A stretch of DNA of 32,033 nucleotides from a virus: IMG/VR virus record IMGVR_UViG_3300043313_002603, positions 1 through 32,033 of that record; one strand, 5' to 3'. The notes beneath the pieces are model-generated. The model was not told the origin of the DNA. It saw nothing but the letters and a program-made list of their open reading frames with translations, and made no database searches. The first letter of the stretch is position 1. Each line of letters starts with the position of its first letter. The position numbers and the translations under genes were made by a program. Below are positions 1 through 8,281 of the stretch, piece after piece.

Positions 1-137
1 GTGTCGTCCACCGTGGCATCCAGGTGTACCGGGTCGTCGAGGCCGGCGGCCCCGTCGAGCTCCCCGACCCCATCTCCGCCCAGCCCCGGGTCACGTTCAG
101 CGTCGAGCTGTGGGTCCGGATCCGTCCACCCCGCTGA
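1..137 (+). CDS. Phage tail-terminator or head-tail joining protein, C-terminal part
   Basis: Only the last 45 codons are in the window; the reading frame starts at base 3 and stops with TGA at 135-137. The visible residues (VVHRGIQVYRVVEAGG near the start, FSVELWVRIRP near the end) form short beta-strand-like stretches, as at the C-terminus of small siphovirus tail-terminator proteins. The position immediately before the major tail protein fits that role, because this slot usually holds the protein that caps the tail tube and joins it to the head. The identification rests on position and weak resemblance only; another head-tail connector is possible. Confidence 0.55.
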   Translation, partial: VVHRGIQVYRVVEAGGPVELPDPISAQPRVTFSVELWVRIRPPR

Positions 138-227
138 CCAACGAAAACCGGAAATCCCGGCTTTCGCAAGCCACCCGTACCCAACCTGTCACCCGTCCCG
201 GGTGGCACCGACCGCGTAGGAGCGGAC

Positions 228-791
228 ATGACCCTGAATGCATCCAACGTCCGAGTCGCCCTCACGGGGGCGGCCTATGTCGGCCCGCCTGCGAGCGTCC
301 TGCCGGCTACCCCGGAGGCGATGTGGGGTACCGGGTTCGTCGATCTCGGCTACATCTCCGAGGACGGGATCACCGAAGCGCACGACGACGAGGTCACCGA
401 GCACAAGGCGTGGCAGAACGGTGCCGTCGTCCGTACCGACATCACCGGTTCGAAGGCGACGTTCAGCTTCACGCTGATCGAGACCACCGCGGCCGGTGTC
501 GGCCTGTACTACAAGGGGACCCCGGTGACCGGTGAGGACGACGGGCCGGCGACCGTCGAGATCCGGACCCCGTCCCCGGACCCGCGCACGTTCGGGTTCG
601 ACGTGATCGACGGGCTCGAGGTGATCCGCACCACGATCGCCATCGGGCAGGTCACCGAGAGGGGCGAGATCGTCTACAAGAACGACGAGCCGGTCGGCTA
701 CGAGCTGACCGTCACCGCCTACCCCGACGGTGAAGGGGTGTGCGCCACGAAGATGTTCAGCAGCCTCGACGGGCTCCCCGCCGGCGTCTGA
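228..791 (+). CDS. Major tail protein (tail tube subunit)
   Basis: This 187-residue protein is the likely building block of the flexible tail tube. It carries features typical of actinophage major tail proteins: an N-terminal DLGYISEDGITE segment, the KAWQNGAVVRT motif near residue 65, then FSFTLIET, followed by a beta-rich C-terminal half. The ATG at 228 is preceded by AGGAG at 218-222, an ideal ribosome-binding spacing, so it is preferred over upstream codons. A hairpin follows the gene, and the tail assembly chaperone genes come next, which is the classical order. High expression is expected. Function is inferred from family resemblance and synteny. Confidence 0.92.
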   Translation: MTLNASNVRVALTGAAYVGPPASVLPATPEAMWGTGFVDLGYISEDGITEAHDDEVTEHKAWQNGAVVRTDITGSKATFSFTLIETTAAGVGLYYKGTPVTGEDDGPATVEIRTPSPDPRTFGFDVIDGLEVIRTTIAIGQVTERGEIVYKNDEPVGYELTVTAYPDGEGVCATKMFSSLDGLPAGV

Positions 792-800
792 CCGGTCGCG

Positions 801-838
801 GGGGTGGCCGGCCCCTGAGCGGGCACCCGGCCATCCCC
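801..838 (+). terminator. Hairpin after the major tail protein gene
   Basis: GGGGTGGCCGG (801-811) pairs with CCGGCCATCCCC (827-838) with one bulged base, and the loop holds a further GCCC/GGGC pairing. No U-tract follows. A partial terminator here would lower expression of the downstream chaperone and tape measure genes relative to the major tail protein, an arrangement known in siphoviruses. Confidence 0.6.
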
Positions 839-887
839 GTGAACCACCCCGGCCCGCTCACCCGCCCGCTCTCGAGGAGACCCGCTG

Positions 888-1250
888 ATGCCCGCCAAAC
901 GCACCACCAACACCCGTGCCACCAACACCCGTGCCACGAAACCGAAGCAGTTCGTCGACGCCTCCGGTGACTTCCTCGCCTTCGTCGAGGACGTGAAACG
1001 CAAGGACACCCGGGCGTTCATGATCGGCGACCGGACGTTCCACCTCCGGGGCCCGGCGTTGCTGTCCGACGCCGAGGTCGAGTCGTTCAACGCCGACCGC
1101 GAGGACGTCGTGGCGAAGGCCCGGTTGGCGATCGACGACTACGACGGGTTCGCCGCCGCCGGTGGCACCGCGATGATGCTGATGAAGTACTACGACTCGG
1201 TGTTCAACACGGACGCCGAGGGGGAAGAGCCGGCCTCCTCGAGTTCCTGA
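888..1250 (+). CDS. Tail assembly chaperone, short form (G)
   Basis: This 120-residue protein is the upstream product of the two-product tail assembly chaperone locus that precedes the tape measure gene in nearly all siphoviruses. These chaperones hold the tape measure protein while tail tube subunits assemble around it. A basic Thr/Arg/Lys-rich N-terminus with a small repeat (TNTRATNTRAT) leads into an acidic helical body. The end, from GEEPASSSS, is the unshifted terminus. The ATG at 888 follows GAGGAG (about 875-880). A -1 slip near 1220-1226 would add the downstream domain. The function rests mainly on locus architecture. Confidence 0.85.
   Translation: MPAKRTTNTRATNTRATKPKQFVDASGDFLAFVEDVKRKDTRAFMIGDRTFHLRGPALLSDAEVESFNADREDVVAKARLAIDDYDGFAAAGGTAMMLMKYYDSVFNTDAEGEEPASSSS
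1220..1226 (+). other. Candidate -1 ribosomal slippery site GGGGGAA
   Basis: In the G frame this reads G GGG GAA. A one-base backward slip lets P-site tRNA re-pair perfectly on GGG. The new frame then runs open from 1226 to 1633, encoding LLEFLSEHEEAVEFD and the GT-specific domain. Location, shift direction and product match the conserved programmed frameshift of tail assembly chaperones. The exact slip codon is inferred. Confidence 0.75.
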
Positions 1251-1633
1251 GCGAACACGAAGAGGCCGTCGAGTTCGACCTCCAGAACCTCTGGAACATG
1301 AACCTGTGGGAGAGCCTCACCAGCGGCGAGCTGTCGTGGGCGAGGCTCGGCCGGTTCCTGCGCCAGCTCCCCGCCGACGCCGCCACCTGGCGGTCGGTGA
1401 ACGGCACCGAGGCGACCACCTGGACCCTTGACCGGCAGCTCGCAGCCGGCACCCTCGACGCCCTACGCATCGCGAACTGGCAACGCAGCGGCGGCAAGAA
1501 GAAGGACCGGCCCAAGCCGATCCCACGGCCCGGTCTCGACACGGGAACCGTCACGACCGGAGACGCCTCCCAGGTCACCCAGGCCCAGGCCCGACGGTTG
1601 CTCGACGCACGCAAGCCCCGACCACCCGTCTGA
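1226..1633 (+). CDS. Tail assembly chaperone, frameshift extension (GT)
   Basis: This frame has no convincing ribosome-binding site of its own and is probably made only as a fusion with the first 113 codons of the gene starting at 888, giving about 248 residues. After the slip the sequence reads LLEFLSEHEEAVEFDLQNLW, then a helical segment with LGRFLRQLP, and ends in a Pro/Arg-rich tail (LLDARKPRPPV). In the phage family, the T domain of the GT fusion binds the tape measure protein and G binds tail tube subunits. Its stop at 1631-1633 lies 12 bases before the tape measure start. Confidence 0.82.
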   Translation, partial: RAGLLEFLSEHEEAVEFDLQNLWNMNLWESLTSGELSWARLGRFLRQLPADAATWRSVNGTEATTWTLDRQLAAGTLDALRIANWQRSGGKKKDRPKPIPRPGLDTGTVTTGDASQVTQAQARRLLDARKPRPPV

Positions 1634-1645
1634 CCCGCCGAGGAG

Positions 1646-4477
1646 GTGGTTGCCATCGCCGTCGAACTGGCAACCGCCTACATCAGCCTGGCCCCGTCGG
1701 CGAGGGGGATGGGCAAGGCCCTCGACCGTGAGCTCTCCTCTGCCGGTACGGCAGGGTCGAAGGCGTTCGGGTCGTCGTTCACCGCGGGGATGGCGTCGGT
1801 CGGGAAGGTCGCGGCGACCGGGCTCGGTGTCGCCATGGTCGCCGCCGGCGGGGTGGCCGCCGGGCTGTACCAGGTGGGTGAGTCGTTCGACAACGCCTAC
1901 GACAAGATCCGGGTCGGGACCGGCAAGACCGGCGAGGCGCTCGCCGGTCTCGAGGGTGACTTCAAGGCGGTCGCCACCACCGTGCCGGCGTCGTTCGAGG
2001 ACGCCTCGACCGCGGTCACCGACCTGTCGAAGCGGCTCGGCCTGACCGGCGGCCCGTTGCAGGGTCTGTCCGGGCAGTTCCTGGAGCTGTCACGGATCAC
2101 CGGCACCGACGTCGCGACGAACATCGATTCGCTCACCCGGGTGTTCGGGGACTGGCAGATCGGTGTCGACGCCATGCCCGGCACGCTCGACAAGATGTAC
2201 CGGGCCGCGCAGGCGTCCGGCATCGGGATCGACGACCTCGGCCAGTCCGTCGTCCAGTTCGGCGCCCCCCTGCGCAACCTCGGGTTCGGGTTCGACGAGT
2301 CCATCGCCCTCATCTCCCAGTTCAACAAGACCGGCGTGAACACCGAGACGGTGTTCGCCGGGATGAAGGCCGGCGTCGGCAAGATGGCCAAGGCCGGTGA
2401 GGCGGTCCCCGACACGTTCCGCCGGGTCGTCGACGAGATCACCCGGCTCGGCCCCGGGACCGAATCGACCGGCAAGGCCATCGAGCTGTTCGGGCAGCGG
2501 GCCGGCCCCGACCTCGCCGACGCCATCGCCGGCGGCAAGTTCGAGATCACCGGGATGCTCGACGCCATCTCGAACGGGACCGACACCGTCGCCCAGGCCG
2601 GCAAGGACACCGGCGACTTCGCCGAGAAGCTTCTCCTGCTGAAGAACCAGGCGCTGGTCCGGCTCGAACCGATCGCGCTCCGGGTGTTCGGTGCGATCGG
2701 TGACGGGATCGAACGGGTGGCGCCGCTGGCGACCGAGATCGCCGGCGGGTTCGCCGCCATGTACGCCGCGTTCACCGACGGCGGGAACGAGATCACATCC
2801 TCCGGTCTCGCCGGGACCCTGGAGGGGATCGGGGTCAAGCTCCGCGACGTCTTCGACCAGATCGCCCCCCGGGTCACCGCCGTGGTCGACGCCATCAGCG
2901 CGGTCGACTGGGCGAAGGTCCTCGGTGACGTCGCCGACGTCGTCACCCCGATCGCCGACGCCTTCGTCAACCTCGCCCTCGCCGTCGCCGATTTCGCCGT
3001 CGACCAGTGGCCCAAGGTCGCAGCCCTCCTCCCCGTCGCCATCGACGTCGCCGAGGTCGTCGGCCCGGTGCTCGCCACCGCGGTCAACTTCCTCGCCGAC
3101 AACATGACCATCCTCGGTCCCGCCCTCGTCGCGGTCGCCGCCGGGCTCGTCGCCATCAAGGCCGCCGAGGGTGGCGCCGCCCTGCTCAACAACATTCGGA
3201 CCGGGGAGACGGTCACCCACGTCAAGCAGCTCAACTCGAACTTCGATCAGTTCCTCGACAAGACGAAGACGCTGGCCAGCTCGGGGTCGAAGGCGGCGAG
3301 CGGCGGGCTCGACACGATCCGACTGAAGTCGATGTACGCCGGTGAGAAGCTCAAGGCCGCCGGCACGTCGGCGTCGGCGTTCGGGTCGAAGATGAAGACC
3401 GGGGTCGTCAACCAGGCCAAGGCCGCCGGGACCGCGCTCTCCTCGGCCGGGTCCAAGGCCGCCGAGTTCGGCACCAAGATGCTCAAGGCGGCCGGCGGTG
3501 TGGTGAAGAGCACCGCTGCGTTCGTGGCCAACAAGGCTGCGCTCGTCGCCCAGAAGATCGCCCTGGCCGCCACCACCGTGGCCACCACCATCGCCACCGG
3601 CGCGACCGCGGCGTTCAACTTCGTCATGGCCCTGAACCCGGTCGTCCTGGTCGTCCTGGCCATCGTGGCGCTGATCGCCATCCTGGTCCTGGCCTACGCC
3701 AAGGTCGACTGGTTCCGGGCGTTCGTCGACAAGGCGTTCGCCGCGGTGCGTGACGGGGTCGTCACCGCGGTGTCCACCGTCCGCGACGTCGTGCTCCGCG
3801 TGTTTTCGGCCATGGTCGACGCTGTCACCCTCTACGTGTCCACCTACGTCCGGGTGGTCACCTTCGCCTTCCGGGTCGTGCGCACCGCGATCGAGGCTGC
3901 GGTGGACGGGGCGAAGTTCGTGGTCAAGGCCGGGTTTGCGCTGATCAAGGCGTACATCGTCGACCCGGTCCTCGCGGCCAAGGACCAGGTCGGGGAGACC
4001 CTCGACAAGGTCGCCTCGCTGTTCACCGACCTGCCCGGCCGGCTCGGTTCCGGGCTGTCGTCGCTGGCGTCGACCATCGCCGCCCCGTTCAAGGCCATGG
4101 GCCAGGCGATCAAGGACGCCTGGAACAACTCGGTCGGCGGGAAGGGCTTCACCATCCCCGACATCCCGGGTGTGCCGGGCCGTGGAACCGAGGTCGAGAT
4201 CCCGAGGCTGCACGCCGGTGGCCCGGTCACCGGACGTTCCGGCCGGGAGGTCCTGCGGATCCTCGAGGCCGGCGAATGGGTGCTGTCCCGCGACGAGGTC
4301 GCCAACATCGCTGCCGGTGGCCGGCCCCCGCGCTCGGTCATCCCGGTCGGCGGTGACATCGGCGGCGGCCGGCAGACGATCCAGGTGACCACCGTGGCCA
4401 ACGCCACCGCCGACGAGGTCGTCGACGCCGTCAACGCCAAGCTCGGCTGGAAGCACACGACGAGGCGTGACCGGTGA
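1646..4477 (+). CDS. Tape measure protein
   Basis: At 943 residues this is the longest gene of the window and sets the tail length. Residues about 1-80 are small and Ala/Gly-rich with a hydrophobic stretch (VAATGLGVAMVAAGG). Residues about 85-290 match the TP901-type tape measure core (GTGKTGEAL, FGDWQIG, SQFNKTGV). The middle is long helical repeat-like sequence. A strongly hydrophobic segment lies near residues 664-688 (NPVVLVVLAIVALIAILVL), probably the membrane-active part used during DNA injection. The only in-frame start after the preceding in-frame TGA is GTG at 1646. AGGAGG at 1641-1646 overlaps that codon, so initiation is atypical and may depend on coupling to the chaperone stop. 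Confidence 0.95.
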   Translation: MVAIAVELATAYISLAPSARGMGKALDRELSSAGTAGSKAFGSSFTAGMASVGKVAATGLGVAMVAAGGVAAGLYQVGESFDNAYDKIRVGTGKTGEALAGLEGDFKAVATTVPASFEDASTAVTDLSKRLGLTGGPLQGLSGQFLELSRITGTDVATNIDSLTRVFGDWQIGVDAMPGTLDKMYRAAQASGIGIDDLGQSVVQFGAPLRNLGFGFDESIALISQFNKTGVNTETVFAGMKAGVGKMAKAGEAVPDTFRRVVDEITRLGPGTESTGKAIELFGQRAGPDLADAIAGGKFEITGMLDAISNGTDTVAQAGKDTGDFAEKLLLLKNQALVRLEPIALRVFGAIGDGIERVAPLATEIAGGFAAMYAAFTDGGNEITSSGLAGTLEGIGVKLRDVFDQIAPRVTAVVDAISAVDWAKVLGDVADVVTPIADAFVNLALAVADFAVDQWPKVAALLPVAIDVAEVVGPVLATAVNFLADNMTILGPALVAVAAGLVAIKAAEGGAALLNNIRTGETVTHVKQLNSNFDQFLDKTKTLASSGSKAASGGLDTIRLKSMYAGEKLKAAGTSASAFGSKMKTGVVNQAKAAGTALSSAGSKAAEFGTKMLKAAGGVVKSTAAFVANKAALVAQKIALAATTVATTIATGATAAFNFVMALNPVVLVVLAIVALIAILVLAYAKVDWFRAFVDKAFAAVRDGVVTAVSTVRDVVLRVFSAMVDAVTLYVSTYVRVVTFAFRVVRTAIEAAVDGAKFVVKAGFALIKAYIVDPVLAAKDQVGETLDKVASLFTDLPGRLGSGLSSLASTIAAPFKAMGQAIKDAWNNSVGGKGFTIPDIPGVPGRGTEVEIPRLHAGGPVTGRSGREVLRILEAGEWVLSRDEVANIAAGGRPPRSVIPVGGDIGGGRQTIQVTTVANATADEVVDAVNAKLGWKHTTRRDR

Positions 4478-5235
4478 CGGTCACCGCCGACTGGCAGGTC
4501 GAACTGGGCGGGGTGACCATTGGTGCCGGGACCGGCTATGTCATTACCGGGCCGATCACCGGGCTCGGCTCGCCGGTGCCCCGCAGCGCCGACAGTGAAC
4601 GTGGCATGAGCCCCGGCGATGTGGCCGGCGTCGACGTCGACGCCCGCCGGGTCCTGACCATCCAGGTCGGCGTCGACGAGACCGACGCCGCGTCGGCGAT
4701 GACATCGTTCGAGGTGTTGAAGTCGGCGTGGGCATCATCGTCGGTCGACGTCGCCCTCGACATCCGTCTCCCCGGGTTCGCCTCGGTGGTACGCCGGTTC
4801 TACGGGAGACCCCGGGGGATGGACGTGGAGCTGGCCTCGCTCCACACCGGCTGGATCGACGTGCTCGCCACGTTCGAGGCGCTCGACCCGTACGGGTACG
4901 GCCCGGAGCAGACGGTCACACTGGTCGACGGGGACACCGTCATCGCCTACCCGGGGTCGGCGCCGTCGGACCGGTACCGGATCGAGCTGACCTCGGTGAC
5001 CGAGGCGTACGTCACCCTCGACACGGCCGGGCCCGGCCCGGCGCTCACCCTCGTCGACGTCCCGTACCCGGCGACCCTCGACGGTCGGACCCGGACCATC
5101 GTCGACGACACCGGTGTCGACCTGTACAGCCATCTCGCCCCCGGATCGGGGTGGCCGGTCCTCACCCCCGGGACCAATAGTTTCACGCTCGACGGGGCGT
5201 CGGGGACGCTCACCTACCGGCCCGGCTACCGGTGA
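4474..5235 (+). CDS. Distal tail protein (Dit-like) / minor tail protein
   Basis: This 253-residue protein follows the tape measure directly, with GTG overlapping its TGA. It has the look of siphovirus distal tail proteins: an N-terminal beta-rich half (VELGGVTIGAGTGYVITGPITG, then RRVLTIQVGVDE) for hexameric ring formation, a conserved region around DIRLPGFASVVRRFYGRP, and a second beta domain from about residue 150 (DGDTVIAYPGSAPSDRYRIELTS is shared with this family in style). Dit rings join the tube to the tip and receptor-binding proteins. Position between the tape measure and a Gp37-like tail protein supports the call. Confidence 0.8.
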   Translation: MTVTADWQVELGGVTIGAGTGYVITGPITGLGSPVPRSADSERGMSPGDVAGVDVDARRVLTIQVGVDETDAASAMTSFEVLKSAWASSSVDVALDIRLPGFASVVRRFYGRPRGMDVELASLHTGWIDVLATFEALDPYGYGPEQTVTLVDGDTVIAYPGSAPSDRYRIELTSVTEAYVTLDTAGPGPALTLVDVPYPATLDGRTRTIVDDTGVDLYSHLAPGSGWPVLTPGTNSFTLDGASGTLTYRPGYR

Positions 5236-6854
5236 CCGCCCGCCGTCTCGTCGTCGTCGACCGCTACGGCGAACCCTACGGTGAGCTCGAGAACGCCACC
5301 GTCGGAGCCATCACCTACCGGCTCGGTGAACCCGACGAGTTCACCTTCACCCTCCCCATCTCCGACCCGAAAGCCGGGCTGCTGCTCGACGACCGGTTCC
5401 GGGAGATCCAGGTGTGGCGCGGCGACCAGCTCCTCACCTGGGGTGTCGCGGTGCGGCCGGCGGTCACCAAGACCCACCTGGCCGTCACCGCCAAAGGGGT
5501 CCTGTGGTACCTGACCCGACGCAACATCGGGAAGGCGTCACGCACCAACCATGTCCTCAACGGTGACTTCGAAGCCGGGCTCGACGACTGGCGGATCGGA
5601 GCCCTGTCCCCGTTCGAACCGCTCGCCAACCGAACCGACACCGTGTTCGAGGCGTCGAACCCGACCGACCGGGCCGTCACCGGCACCCGGTCCCTGCGCC
5701 TCGCCCAACCCGACAGCACGGTCCCGCGCTACGGGGTGCAGGCATCCCAGTTCTTCGTGTGGACCGCCGACGCTGTGTCCACCCCCGAGGGTGACGTGTG
5801 GACCCTGGTCGCCCGTTGCTTCATCCCGTCGACGGGATGGGTCGGGCCACCCCCGGACGGCTGCGGGATCCGGCTCGACCGGTTCTCGACCACCGAGACG
5901 ATCTCCACCCAACCCGAAGGCGGCGGACCCGTCGAGACCCTCCCGAAACCGATCGAGTCGGTCCAGGCCGACATCGACGACTCCACCCCCCGCGACATCT
6001 GGCAACGCCTCGAGGTGACTCTGCGGTCCCCGGTGACCGGCGAGCCCGAGTTCGTTCAGGTCACGCTCGGCTGCCCCGTCGGTACCGGCGCCATCTACTG
6101 GGACCGGGTCGCCCTGTCACTCGACGAGGGGCTCCGGTTCCACGGTGTCGACCAGGCCGTCATCGCCGACACCCTCGTCGCCCATCTCCAGGACCCCGCC
6201 TACGGCAAGTCCGACCTGAACCTGGGGACGGACATGCCGGTCACCGGGGTGCTCCGGGACCGGGTGTTCCTGCACCACGAACACATCAACGGGTTCGACG
6301 CCATCGCTGAGCCCGCCGGCCTCGACGACGGCTACGACCTGTCCGTTGCGGTCACCGCCACCACCCGGACGGTGCGCACCCACCACCCGGCACGGGGGGT
6401 GCACCGCCCCCAGTTCGCCCTCGAGCTCGGCAGCAACGTCGCCGACTTCGCCTGGACGTTCGACGGGGAGAACGCCGCCAACCAGGTCATCGTCCTCGGT
6501 ACCGGTGACGGGTCGGACCGGGAGGAGACCTCGGCCACCGACCCCCCGGCGTACGCCGACGGGCTCGTCCTCGAGACCGTGTTCTCCGCCCCACCCGGCA
6601 CCCCGATCGACTCGCTCGAACCGCTCGCCGTCGAGACGCTCACTGTCACCACCGCACCCGACCTCCTCTCCGTGTCCCTCACCCCGACCCAACCCGGACA
6701 GCCCGACCCGGTCGGGGTCCTCGAACCGGGTGACACGATCCCGGTCCGGTTCGACACCGGCGCCTTCAGCCTCGAGGCCGTCTACCGGGTCGTCGAGCTG
6801 ACCGTCGCGCCGACCGACACCGTCGACCTCGGCCTGAACCGGCGGGACCCGTGA
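5232..6854 (+). CDS. Minor tail protein, tip type (Gp37-like), with inserted carbohydrate-binding-like domain
   Basis: The 540-residue protein starts at a GTG overlapping the previous TGA. Its N-terminal 95 residues (VVVDRYGEPYGELENA, FTFTLP, VWRGDQLLTWGVA) and its C-terminal half (VFLHHEHINGFDAIAE, FAWTFDGENAANQVIV) resemble the actinophage ReqiPepy6 Gp37-like tail tip family. Between them, residues about 105-290 look like a jelly-roll carbohydrate-binding module. It opens with NGDFEAGLDDW and closes with IYWDRVALS, both typical of CBM4/9-like folds. The insertion suggests binding to a cell-surface polysaccharide at the tail tip. Family placement is by eye. Confidence 0.75.
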   Translation: MTARRLVVVDRYGEPYGELENATVGAITYRLGEPDEFTFTLPISDPKAGLLLDDRFREIQVWRGDQLLTWGVAVRPAVTKTHLAVTAKGVLWYLTRRNIGKASRTNHVLNGDFEAGLDDWRIGALSPFEPLANRTDTVFEASNPTDRAVTGTRSLRLAQPDSTVPRYGVQASQFFVWTADAVSTPEGDVWTLVARCFIPSTGWVGPPPDGCGIRLDRFSTTETISTQPEGGGPVETLPKPIESVQADIDDSTPRDIWQRLEVTLRSPVTGEPEFVQVTLGCPVGTGAIYWDRVALSLDEGLRFHGVDQAVIADTLVAHLQDPAYGKSDLNLGTDMPVTGVLRDRVFLHHEHINGFDAIAEPAGLDDGYDLSVAVTATTRTVRTHHPARGVHRPQFALELGSNVADFAWTFDGENAANQVIVLGTGDGSDREETSATDPPAYADGLVLETVFSAPPGTPIDSLEPLAVETLTVTTAPDLLSVSLTPTQPGQPDPVGVLEPGDTIPVRFDTGAFSLEAVYRVVELTVAPTDTVDLGLNRRDP

Positions 6855-7453
6855 CCGCCAAACACCTCCCCCCCGACACCGGCCGCGAGCTCTCGGGGCT
6901 GAAGCGTCGGGTCACCGACCTCGAACTGATGCTCGACCGGATCCGCCGCCCCGCCCCGGCCACCGTCACCGACCACTTCAACACCCCGTTCGCTTCGCTC
7001 GCCGCGGTCATCGCACCCCCGGTCGCCGGGACGACACCGACGCTGCTCACCCCGACCAGCTATCCGGTCGAAGACCCGACCGGTCACATCTTCGCCGACC
7101 ACAACGACCCCACCCACGGCTGGTTCGTCATCCGTATCCCCGGGTTCTACGAGTTCGGTGCGACCGTCACGTTCTTCGACTCGAGCGTCGGCGGCTACCG
7201 GCGGCTCGCCATCGTGTCGACCACCGGCGACGGGAACATCACCGGCCTCTACGACATCCACAGCGTCGACCGGTCACCGGGTACGTCGACGATCATGACC
7301 GGGTCGAGAATCGTCCACGTCGACCAGTCCGTCGTGCTGCGCTGGCATGCCGCCGTGTCCCACACCGCCGGCGGTGACGTGAACGTGCGCTGCGATTCGT
7401 TCTGGTGCCGGTTCGTCACCACCGGCAACGCACCCCCGCTCCCCGGCTCGTGA
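6851..7453 (+). CDS. Minor tail protein with C1q/TNF-like head domain
   Basis: A 200-residue protein whose GTG overlaps the previous TGA. The first 40 residues are charged and probably helical (SGLKRRVTDLELMLDRIRR), suited to trimeric coiled-coil assembly. The rest looks like a C1q/TNF jelly-roll: GWFVIRIPGFYEFGATVTFF near residue 95, YRRLAIVSTTGD, then VDQSVVLRWHAAVSHTAGG. Such heads end phage fibres and bind host receptors. It sits between the tip protein and a glycosyltransferase, so a role in adsorption is reasonable. The specific ligand is unknown. Confidence 0.65.
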   Translation: MTAKHLPPDTGRELSGLKRRVTDLELMLDRIRRPAPATVTDHFNTPFASLAAVIAPPVAGTTPTLLTPTSYPVEDPTGHIFADHNDPTHGWFVIRIPGFYEFGATVTFFDSSVGGYRRLAIVSTTGDGNITGLYDIHSVDRSPGTSTIMTGSRIVHVDQSVVLRWHAAVSHTAGGDVNVRCDSFWCRFVTTGNAPPLPGS

Positions 7454-8007
7454 TCCACCGCTACTGGACCGGTGACGCCACACCGCCGGCCGAGCCGTGG
7501 CTCGCCGCCGTCATCGCCAACCTCCACCCCGGCGACACGCTCACCGACTGGACCGACGACTCCCTCCCCGCCGACCTCGTCGACCGGCTCGACCGTGACC
7601 CGCTCGGCGCCGACCCCCGGCACCGGGCCAACGTGGTCCGCTGGACGCTGCTGCACCTCCACGGCGGGGTGTGGCTGGACCACGACCTGATACCGCTGCG
7701 CCCCCTGCCGGCCGGCGCCTGGACCGCCAGCCTCGGCGGCGCCCGCACCGGGTGCGCCATCTCGCTCCCGGCCGGCCACACCCTGCCGTCGGTGATCCTC
7801 GACATCATCGACTCGACCGACTACCCGGCCACCGCCAACCCGGTCGACGTGTCCGGCGACCGGCTCCTGGCCCGGGTCACCACCTACTGGCCCGACCTCG
7901 CCGCCCACCAGCTCCCCTTCGACGCCGCCGGCCGAGCCGCGCCGACCACCGAACGGTGGGCCGTCCACCTGTGGTCGACCAGCGCCGCCCGACACCTCCG
8001 GAGCTGA
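7450..8007 (+). CDS. Glycosyltransferase, GT32/OCH1-like sugar transferase
   Basis: Translation from GTG 7450, which overlaps the previous TGA, gives 185 residues; the longer in-frame start at 7405 is rejected because it would overlap the preceding gene by 49 bases. The N-terminus IHRYWTGD and the core RHRANVVRWTLLHLHGG followed by VWLDHD (D77-H-D79) match the nucleotide-sugar-binding region of DXD-containing GT32-like enzymes. These transfer a sugar from a nucleotide donor. Within the tail operon it might glycosylate a virion protein or host surface glycan. The catalytic motif is visible, but the acceptor is inference. Confidence 0.75.
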   Translation: MIHRYWTGDATPPAEPWLAAVIANLHPGDTLTDWTDDSLPADLVDRLDRDPLGADPRHRANVVRWTLLHLHGGVWLDHDLIPLRPLPAGAWTASLGGARTGCAISLPAGHTLPSVILDIIDSTDYPATANPVDVSGDRLLARVTTYWPDLAAHQLPFDAAGRAAPTTERWAVHLWSTSAARHLRS

Positions 8008-8009
8008 CC

Positions 8010-8258
8010 ATGACCGACACCCCACCACCGGAGCCGGTCCGGCCGTCGACCCCGGTCGCCGACAAGCTTCTCCTCCTGTTCGGGTGGATCGCCGGGATCC
8101 TGCTCATCATGTCCGTCCTGCTCGTCGCCGTGCTCACCCTGTTCCGGCCCGAGGCCGACATCTCCGGGCTGCTGAAGATGCTCGACACCCAGATCTCCAT
8201 CATCCTCGGCGCCGTCCTCGGCTGGGCCGCCCGCTCCGGCGCCACCCCCCGTCCCTGA
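8010..8258 (+). CDS. Small membrane protein, possible holin or lysis accessory
   Basis: An 82-residue protein starting at ATG 8010, two bases after the glycosyltransferase stop. A Pro-rich N-terminus (TDTPPPEPVRPSTP) precedes a strong transmembrane helix (LLLLFGWIAGILLIMSVLLV). A second weaker hydrophobic stretch (ISIILGAVLGWAA) lies near the C-terminus. Two helices, small size and the position just before a second membrane protein and the endolysin suit a class II holin or an accessory lysis protein. Nothing in the sequence proves pore formation. Confidence 0.65.
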   Translation: MTDTPPPEPVRPSTPVADKLLLLFGWIAGILLIMSVLLVAVLTLFRPEADISGLLKMLDTQISIILGAVLGWAARSGATPRP

Positions 8259-8281
8259 CCGCCCACCCCAAGGGAGCACCC

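Noticed and set aside
1-219. ORF in frame 1 at the left edge
   Set aside because: Its Ser/Pro-rich translation is a shadow; frame 3 gives a sensible tail-protein end with a stop at 137.
2090-4456. Long minus-strand ORFs opposite the tape measure gene, such as the 788-residue one
   Set aside because: They are mirror frames of GC-rich coding DNA. Composition is Asp/Gly/Arg-biased without domains, and the plus-strand gene is clear.
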